Of a stretch of 29,386 nucleotides of DNA, positions 24,270 through 29,386 are shown piece after piece. Source of the stretch: Spartobacteria bacterium UBA6821. GTDB taxonomy: Bacteria > Verrucomicrobiota > Verrucomicrobiia > Chthoniobacterales > UBA6821. The stretch is taken from contig DKEN01000107.1 of assembly GCA_002452515.1 (NCBI GenBank), positions 7,128 to 36,513 on the forward strand. Reading direction: 5' to 3'. Under the pieces are notes generated by a model. That model ran no database searches. It had not been told where the DNA came from and saw nothing but the letters and a program-made list of their open reading frames with translations. Within the stretch, counting starts at the first letter, position 1, and each line of letters begins with the position of its first letter. The translations under genes were made by a program, and so were the position numbers.

Positions 24270-24676
24270 GGGACCGTTTTTTCCCCTGCGACTACGATCA
24301 GAAGTTTTGTCGGAATCGTGCCTTCGTTGACGCCGTTGTGGAGAAGATTGACGCATTCGGCCAGAGGATCGCCTTCATGGAAGGTGCGTTTGCCATGCTC
24401 TTTGATCGTGACCGTGATCTCCCCGGAGAGCACATAGCCGAAGAGCGGAACAGGATGGGTGTGCCAGCCGGTCTGTTTACCAGGTGTGATCGTGACAATC
24501 AGCATGGAGACTTCAGCCGGATGTGCCTGGGGGTATTCAATGGTCTGTCCGGCAGCATTGGTCGAGGTGCGCAGGAGCGGGGTGACCTTCACATCGTTGT
24601 TGTAGTCTGTCTGGGCAGGGCTGGCTTGAATCTGTGGCAGGAGTGCCAACCCAAGGAGCAGGAGCAAGAGTCTCAT
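24248..24676 (-). CDS. Secreted cupin-domain protein
   Basis: The 142-aa product opens with a Leu-rich signal peptide (MRLLLLLLGLALLPQIQA). A single cupin barrel follows. Motif 1 is GKQTGWHTHPVPLFGYVLSG with probable metal ligands H72 and H74; the usual motif-1 glutamate is replaced by a hydrophobic residue. Motif 2 includes H113 in LLHNGVNEG. Small periplasmic cupins of this kind are mostly uncharacterised. The open frame extends to 25213, but that part is antisense to the GH44 gene and is not real; the ATG at 24674-24676 begins the signal peptide. It is divergent from the GH44 gene across 36 bp. The last residues YTISHR are encoded by the palindromic element, so the native C-terminus may have been altered by it. 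Confidence 0.85.
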   Translation of the reverse strand: MRLLLLLLGLALLPQIQASPAQTDYNNDVKVTPLLRTSTNAAGQTIEYPQAHPAEVSMLIVTITPGKQTGWHTHPVPLFGYVLSGEITVTIKEHGKRTFHEGDPLAECVNLLHNGVNEGTIPTKLLIVVAGEKTVPYTISHR

Positions 24677-24712
24677 TTGACAGGAGAGGGTAGGAGTGAG
24701 AAAAGCTGAACG

Positions 24713-26275
24713 ATGTATTTTCGTTTGATGATGGCCAGTTGCGTGATGTTTGGAATGCTGGCTGGAACGACGATGGGGGAAACTACTTCTGTTGTCACGG
24801 TTGACGCATCGACAACACAACCGATTTCCCCCTTCATTTACGGAGCAAACAATCCTGATTGGAAGCGCATTGATGTTCCCTTCACACTGGCACGACTGGG
24901 TGGAAACCGGTTGACCGCCTATAATTGGGAAAACAACGCGAGCAATGCCGGTGCCGACTGGCACCATCAGAATGATGGTTATCTTGGGCGGAGTGACGAA
25001 GCGGGTTGGACCGTTCGGTCTTTTCTCGAAGAGGCGCAGAGGCACCAAGCAGCTGCGATCCTCACCGTTCAAACAATCGGACATGTGGCCGCGGACAAAA
25101 ATCCTCCGGGTGATGTCAACCGAAGTGCCAACTATTTGAAGACACGCTTTGTGCCTTCTTATGCCAAAAAGCCGGGAGCGAATTACATCTACCCACCCGA
25201 CCTCAAGGATCATGCCGTTTATGAGGATGAGCAGGTCTGGTGGATAGAAAAAATCAAATCTTCAGCAACGCCCGTCTGGTACATGCTCGATAACGAGCCT
25301 GATCTCTGGAGTTGGACCCATGCGCGGATCCAGACTCACAAACCAACTTATGCGGAGATCATCGCGAACAATCTGGAATATGGGAGCGCGGTGAAAGCAG
25401 TCGCTCCCAAGGCACTGGTGTTCGGTCCGGCAAGTTACGGATGGAAAGGGTTTCAGACATTTCAGGATGCCCCGGATGCGAAGGGAAGGAATTTTCTGGA
25501 TGTCTATCTGGAAGCGATGAAGCAGGGAGAGGCGCAGCAGGGACGGAGGATTCTCGATGTGCTCGATGTTCACTGGTATCCTGAGGCCAAGGGAGGAGGG
25601 GTACGGGTGACGGATAATGCGGAGGGAAATGCGGCCTTGGAAGAGGCTCGGATCCAGGCACCACGATCGTTATGGGATCCTGAGTATATCGAGGAGAGCT
25701 GGATTGCCGAATCCCTTGGGAAGAAACCAATTCAACTGGTGCCGAGCCTTCTCTCGAAGATCGCAGCTCATTATCCGGGAACCAAACTCTCGGTCAGCGA
25801 GTACAATTTCGGAGGGGGCTCCCATCCGAGTGGCCTGGTTGCTGAAGCAGATGTGCTGGGCATCTTCGGAAGGTATGGGGTTTTCGCAGCCTGCAACTGG
25901 GGAGTGAGTCGAAAGGATGTAGCGATGTTGGCAGGCTACCGCGCTTACCTGAACTATGATGGGCAGGGAGGGAAATACGGATCGATGGGTCTCAAAGTCA
26001 CAGGAGAATCCCCGGCAAAAAATTCAATCTATGCCTCACTCGATGCGGCTGATGCAAAGAAGATGACGGTCGTGGCGATCAACAAAACGGGTGAAGATCA
26101 GAAAGTAGAGCTGAAGACGGAACACTTCATGCCTACTAGAGCCCATGCCTTCACGTTCAAGGAAGGCTTCTATGAACAACCGGTGACCAGTGACCCAATC
26201 ATTGCCCCAAAGGGTGAGGGAGTAACCGTGTCCCTTCCTCCCTACAGCGTGACAACGGTGGCGTTGGAACGATGA
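24713..26275 (+). CDS. Secreted glycoside hydrolase family 44 (endoglucanase/xyloglucanase type)
   Basis: The 520-aa product has a signal peptide (about 1-22) followed by a GH44 catalytic module. RLGGNRLTAYNWENNASNAG (61-80) is the family hallmark, continuing into ADWHHQND. The acid/base glutamate is E195 in MLDNEPDLW, and the nucleophile is E363 in SVSEYNFGGG. DVLDVHWYP (282-290) and FAACNWGV (391-398) are further conserved strands. The C-terminal ~90 residues form the beta domain packed against the barrel. There is no carbohydrate-binding module or dockerin. GH44 enzymes cut beta-1,4-glucans and xyloglucan, so the organism likely attacks plant polysaccharide. The ATG at 24713 was chosen for the longest signal peptide; ATGs at codons 6-7 are alternatives. 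It diverges from the cupin gene. Confidence 0.9.
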   Translation: MYFRLMMASCVMFGMLAGTTMGETTSVVTVDASTTQPISPFIYGANNPDWKRIDVPFTLARLGGNRLTAYNWENNASNAGADWHHQNDGYLGRSDEAGWTVRSFLEEAQRHQAAAILTVQTIGHVAADKNPPGDVNRSANYLKTRFVPSYAKKPGANYIYPPDLKDHAVYEDEQVWWIEKIKSSATPVWYMLDNEPDLWSWTHARIQTHKPTYAEIIANNLEYGSAVKAVAPKALVFGPASYGWKGFQTFQDAPDAKGRNFLDVYLEAMKQGEAQQGRRILDVLDVHWYPEAKGGGVRVTDNAEGNAALEEARIQAPRSLWDPEYIEESWIAESLGKKPIQLVPSLLSKIAAHYPGTKLSVSEYNFGGGSHPSGLVAEADVLGIFGRYGVFAACNWGVSRKDVAMLAGYRAYLNYDGQGGKYGSMGLKVTGESPAKNSIYASLDAADAKKMTVVAINKTGEDQKVELKTEHFMPTRAHAFTFKEGFYEQPVTSDPIIAPKGEGVTVSLPPYSVTTVALER

Positions 26276-26325
26276 TGAGAGCGTTTTAGGAAAAGATGTG
26301 GCTAATAATCTTCTGATTCCCCGAA

Positions 26326-26462
26326 TTTTTTACCACAGAGGGGGATCCAAGGGCCATCCAAGGTGGGATAAAGTATAAAAGAGGAGGGATTTTCCAGGGA
26401 TGCTTTTCAGATCTTTCACGGCAACCTTGGCTGTTTTCTTTGTCAGTCCTTTGTGGTGAGAA
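26326..26462. repeat. TTTACCAC-bounded palindromic element between convergent genes, copy A
   Basis: The ~137-bp element is bounded by TTTTTACCACA (26327-26337) and TGTGGTGAGAA (26452-26462). It contains ATCCAAGGG and ATCCAAGG in tandem, and CCAAGG facing CCTTGG (26365-26430 region). It shares ordered blocks with the reverse complement of 17771-17872. It occupies most of the 217-bp gap between the converging GH44 and oppD genes and may serve as a two-way terminator. Confidence 0.6.
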
Positions 26463-26492
26463 TCATTCGGCTGTGACTCTGGTTAACAGGAA

Positions 26493-27326
26493 CTAGTTTA
26501 TCGACTCGATGGTCTGGAGGCGGCGGCGTTTATCTCCCAGACGCGGGATGCAGGCGATGAGAGCCTTGGTGTAAGGATGCTGGGGATCGCGAAGGATCTG
26601 CTCGGTGTTGCCATGCTCGACAACCTTGCCGCGATACATGACCGCGACATTTTTGGCCAGGCCGGGAATAATGGCGAAGTTATGGGTGATGAGGAGAACC
26701 GCCATCCCGAGTTCCTGCTGCAGGTCGCGGAGTTTGTTGAGAATCTGGGCCTGTATCGTGACATCAAGCGCTGTGGTCGGTTCATCGGCGATGAGTAGAT
26801 CCGGGCGTGCCGAGAGGGCCATGGCGATCATGACGCGCTGCTGCATCCCACCGCTGAGTTGATGAGGATAGTCGTGCAGGCGACGGGCAGGCTCATTGAT
26901 CCCGACGGCATCAAGCCAGTGGATGATCTCGGCGTCGATGTCCGCCGTTGACTTGGGGACATCTGGACGGTGAAGTTCGATCATCTCCGCGATCTGGCTG
27001 CGGATGGTGTAGACGGGATTAAGTGAGGTAGAGGGTTCCTGAAAGATGTAGGCGATCTTCCCCCCACGGACACGGCGGAGTTCGGCATCGGAGACCTTCA
27101 GCAGATCGCGTCCTTCAAAAAGAATCTCTCCGCCCTGATACACCGCCGGTGGTGTCGGTAGGAGGCGGGTGATGGCGAGCGCGGTGACGCTCTTTCCGCT
27201 GCCACTTTCCCCGACGATGGCGAGGGTTTCTCCCCGCTCTAGTGAGAGCGAAACACCGTGAAGAGCAGGAGTAATGCCGGATTCTGAGGAGAAGCCGATT
27301 TTGAGGTCTTTGATCTCAAGCATCAT
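26493..27326 (-). CDS. oppD: Peptide/nickel-type ABC transporter ATP-binding protein (OppD/DppD-like), short form
   Basis: The 277-aa ABC ATPase has Walker A GESGSGKS (39-46), Q-loop Q96 in [10 protein letters not shown], signature LSGGMQQ (157-163), Walker B LLIADEP (177-183) and the switch H215 in [20 protein letters not shown] (250-264) begins the OppD-type C-terminal region, but the protein ends at 277. Typical OppD/DppD run to ~320-330 aa with a Cys-containing oligopeptide-transporter C-terminal domain, which is missing here. It powers uptake through OppB/OppC in the inner membrane. It lies 23 bp downstream of oppC. No second ATPase (OppF) follows; the next gene is convergent. Confidence 0.88.
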   Translation of the reverse strand: MMLEIKDLKIGFSSESGITPALHGVSLSLERGETLAIVGESGSGKSVTALAITRLLPTPPAVYQGGEILFEGRDLLKVSDAELRRVRGGKIAYIFQEPSTSLNPVYTIRSQIAEMIELHRPDVPKSTADIDAEIIHWLDAVGINEPARRLHDYPHQLSGGMQQRVMIAMALSARPDLLIADEPTTALDVTIQAQILNKLRDLQQELGMAVLLITHNFAIIPGLAKNVAVMYRGKVVEHGNTEQILRDPQHPYTKALIACIPRLGDKRRRLQTIESIN

Positions 27327-27349
27327 GATTGCAGGGTTATTGGTAGGAT

Positions 27350-28249
27350 TTACGAGCGGCTATTCGAAGCTTCACGCAGGGCATCTCCTGCAAGGTAGAA
27401 GGCAAGGGAGGCAATGAAGATGGCGAACCCGGGGAAGAGAATGAGCCACCAGGCTTCCAGTAGGTAGGTTTTGCTGTCGGCAATGATATTCCCCCAGGTG
27501 GCCTGGGGTGGCTGCACTCCGAAGCCCAGAAAGCTGAGTCCCGCTTCGGTCAGGATGGCATCAGGAATCCCGAGGACCGCGGTGACAAAGATCGGGGCCG
27601 AGGCATTGGGCAGGATGTGACGGAAAATGATTTTCCAGTCTTTCTGACCCAGGACGCGGGCACTTTTCACGAACTCTGTTTCACGGATCGTGAGAAATTC
27701 ACCGCGCACGAGACGGGCCGTTCCCGTCCAACTGACGAGTCCGATGATGACGACGATATTGATCAGGCTGGGGCCAAGGATGGCCACGGCAGTGAGTATC
27801 AGGAAGAAGGTGGGAAAGCAGATAAGCGCATCGACCGAGCGCATCAGGATTTGATCGGTAAGGCCGCCGAAGTAACCGGCGATCGCACCCACGATGACGC
27901 CGATGCCCAGCGAGACAGCCACGGCGATCAGGCCCACGGTGAGTGAAATCGTGGCTCCATTGAGCATCCGGGAGAGGACATCGCGTCCGAGATTATCGGT
28001 TCCAAGCCAGTGCTGCAACGAGGGGGGAAGGAGTTTCTGATCCAGATTGGTCAGATTGGGATCATAGGGCCAGTGATGGCCGAGTGCCCCAAGCAGGGCA
28101 GTTCCTCCGGCAGTGAGCGCAAAAAAGAGAATGATGACGACCGAGATCCGGGCGATCGGATTTCCCCAGAAACGACGCAGGATGCGTGCGCCGGGAGTCT
28201 CCTGAGTGACTGCACCAAGAGCGCCGGGAGTAATGGCAAGGGTGCTCAT
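27350..28249 (-). CDS. oppC: Peptide-type ABC transporter permease (OppC/DppC-like)
   Basis: The 299-aa inner-membrane permease has an N-terminal OppC region (RRFWGNPIARISVVIILFF), and HWLGTDNLGRDVLSRMLNGA (about 80-100), diagnostic of OppC/DppC. About six membrane segments carry the binding-protein-dependent permease domain. The cytoplasmic EAA loop reads ETEFVKSARVLGQKDWKIIF, then RHILPNA. It pairs with OppB to form the translocation pore. The 84-bp gap to oppB and 23-bp gap to oppD fit a single operon. Peptide, nickel or other small ligands cannot be separated by sequence. Confidence 0.92.
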   Translation of the reverse strand: MSTLAITPGALGAVTQETPGARILRRFWGNPIARISVVIILFFALTAGGTALLGALGHHWPYDPNLTNLDQKLLPPSLQHWLGTDNLGRDVLSRMLNGATISLTVGLIAVAVSLGIGVIVGAIAGYFGGLTDQILMRSVDALICFPTFFLILTAVAILGPSLINIVVIIGLVSWTGTARLVRGEFLTIRETEFVKSARVLGQKDWKIIFRHILPNASAPIFVTAVLGIPDAILTEAGLSFLGFGVQPPQATWGNIIADSKTYLLEAWWLILFPGFAIFIASLAFYLAGDALREASNSRS

Positions 28250-28333
28250 TGAGTGAGTCGTGTGTAGAAAAAGTATTTCATTCAGGTCGGAGAATTTAGC
28301 GCGCCTTATTCCAGTCGTGGTGGTTGTAACTCC

Positions 28334-29296
28334 TTATTCAAGTCGTACGCGTTTATCGACGACGGCATAGAGGAGATCGGAGAGAAGATTTCCAAGGAGG
28401 ACAAGGGCGGCGGCTACGAAGTTCAGGGCGACGAGAGTCGGATAGTCTCGTTCCAGCACCGCTTCATAGCCTAGGCGACCCATGCCGGGATAGGCAAAGA
28501 TTGTTTCCACCACGACGGAGCCACCAAGGAGTGCGGGGAGAAGCATTCCAATCCCAGAGATGAGGGGACGGATCGAGTTGCGCAGGGCATGTTTGTAGAG
28601 CACGACATCTTCGGCGAGTCCCTTCGAACGGGCGGTTCGGATGTAGTCTTCCCGCAGGCTTTCCATCATGGTGGCCCGCAGGTAGCGGGATTGGGAGGCA
28701 AGTCCTCCGAGGGCCAGCACGATCGCTGGAATCAGAAGGTGCCAAAGGCGATCAAGTCCTGCGGCGGCAGCATTTGGAAAATCGATGCCGTAGCTCTGGG
28801 TGCCGAGAATAGGAACGCCAAATACCTTCACCAGCCCGATGGCGATGAGGTAGGAGATCCAGAATCCTGGGAGGGCAATGAAAAGGAAAGCGACGAACGA
28901 TCCGGTGATGTCCTGCCAGTGTCCGGCATGGCGTGCGGCATAGACGCCCAGAAGGGTGCCGAAGGAGAGGGAGATAAGGATGGCGGTGAAGTTCAGGGCG
29001 AGCGTCGCCGGGAGGCGTTCCATGATTCGGGAGAGGACGGGACGGTCATCCTTGATGCTGCGGAGATTCCCGGTGAAGAGGTCGTGCATGATGAAGGCGT
29101 ATTGCTCGGGAAGAGGGCGATCGAGATGAAATTTCTTGCGGAAATTGGCCTTCACTTCGGCGGAGATCTTGGGATTCAACTCACCCCACGGATAAGGGCT
29201 GCCGGGGGTCAGCGTGACAATGAAAAAGGAGATGATGCTGATGATGAAGAGCAGCACCACAGTCAGAGCCAAGCGGCGGATGATGAAGGCGGACAT
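28334..29296 (-). CDS. oppB: Peptide-type ABC transporter permease (OppB/DppB-like)
   Basis: The 320-aa permease starts with the OppB N-terminal helix (RRLALTVVLLFIISIISFFI) and the loop motif DRPLPEQY (58-65). About six membrane segments follow. The EAA loop REDYIRTARSKGLAEDVVLY with KHALRNSIRPLI contacts the ATPase, and VVVETIFAYPGMGRLGYEAV closes the OppB-type domain. It is the first visible gene of the transporter operon. The substrate-binding protein usually encoded just upstream would lie beyond the right edge. A heptamer tract sits 38-66 bp before its start. Confidence 0.92.
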   Translation of the reverse strand: MSAFIIRRLALTVVLLFIISIISFFIVTLTPGSPYPWGELNPKISAEVKANFRKKFHLDRPLPEQYAFIMHDLFTGNLRSIKDDRPVLSRIMERLPATLALNFTAILISLSFGTLLGVYAARHAGHWQDITGSFVAFLFIALPGFWISYLIAIGLVKVFGVPILGTQSYGIDFPNAAAAGLDRLWHLLIPAIVLALGGLASQSRYLRATMMESLREDYIRTARSKGLAEDVVLYKHALRNSIRPLISGIGMLLPALLGGSVVVETIFAYPGMGRLGYEAVLERDYPTLVALNFVAAALVLLGNLLSDLLYAVVDKRVRLE

Positions 29297-29334
29297 GGAA
29301 AAGGAAGAATGATGAATGAAAGAGAGGAAAAAGC

Positions 29335-29362
29335 TGAAATTTGAAAGCTGAAACTGGAATTT
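29335..29362. repeat. TGAAANN heptamer tandem tract, copy 2
   Basis: Four 7-bp units read TGAAATT, TGAAAGC, TGAAACT, GGAATTT upstream of oppB, preceded by a degenerate AAAAAGC. It matches the tract upstream of lysA at 23943-23977 in unit length and sequence. The array may extend, degenerating, toward the window edge. Confidence 0.55.
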
Positions 29363-29386
29363 GAGAAGGTTGCCGTTTTGTATCCT

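Noticed and set aside
24158..24709. 183-codon plus-strand frame starting inside copy 2 of the palindrome
   Set aside because: It is antisense to the cupin gene, which has a signal peptide and cupin motifs; the frame itself has no recognisable domain.
28589..29344. 251-codon plus-strand frame rich in Gly, Glu and Asp
   Set aside because: It is antisense to oppB; its composition reflects the reversed hydrophobic codons of a membrane protein.

Overview
The window comes from a Gram-negative bacterium. It carries heptose and Kdo synthesis genes for lipopolysaccharide (hldA, gmhB, kdsB), prolipoprotein processing (lgt), a signal-peptide lipoprotein and several periplasmic proteins. Three features together point to Verrucomicrobiota or a relative in the PVC group: few genes have a clear Shine-Dalgarno sequence, palindromic and heptamer intergenic repeats are frequent, and lineage-style hypotheticals (coiled coil plus tail anchor, LTxxE repeat proteins) are common. 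This assignment is inference; no rRNA or other decisive marker is present.

Layout. 1-337: the 3' end of an OFA-type MFS transporter. 350-4288 (minus): two secreted hypotheticals, then phoH and a 7TM-HD cyclic-di-AMP-phosphodiesterase-like gene. 4384-6696 (plus): an overlapping hldA-gmhB-kdsB operon. 6693-8920 (minus): lgt overlapping a DUF4010/MgtC-like membrane protein gene, with a small lipoprotein gene divergent at 9004. 9283-10402 (minus): two tandem genes for periplasmic LTxxE-repeat proteins. 10463-13724 (minus): a tightly overlapping E1alpha-E1beta-E2 2-oxoacid dehydrogenase operon. 13805-15638 (minus): two coiled-coil tail-anchored proteins and the YggS-type PLP protein. 15880-17751 (plus): a LysR regulator and a polysaccharide deacetylase. 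17881-21317 (minus): argD and ligA. 21653-22630 (plus): a secreted hypothetical. 22637-23929 (minus): lysA. 24248-24676 (minus): a secreted cupin, divergent from a secreted GH44 glycoside hydrolase (24713-26275). 26493-29296 (minus): oppB-oppC-oppD of a peptide-type ABC importer, with neither the binding protein nor a second ATPase gene in view.

The most notable non-coding signal is between ligA and the secreted hypothetical. A near-consensus sigma-54 promoter (GG-N10-GC at 21448-21461) is followed by a compact unit that closes with a perfect 12-bp stem and a T-run (21485-21557). This predicts a sigma-54-controlled small RNA of about 85 nt, or an attenuated leader.

The second notable signal is a pair of ~160-bp imperfect palindromes (15672-15832 and 24106-24269). 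Their cores are similar. Their outer arms differ between copies, but in each copy both arms changed together, as expected for a conserved fold. Other intergenic elements are two TTTACCAC-bounded palindromes, each between convergent genes, one CGCAGAGACGC-type inverted element, and two tracts of TGAAANN heptamers.
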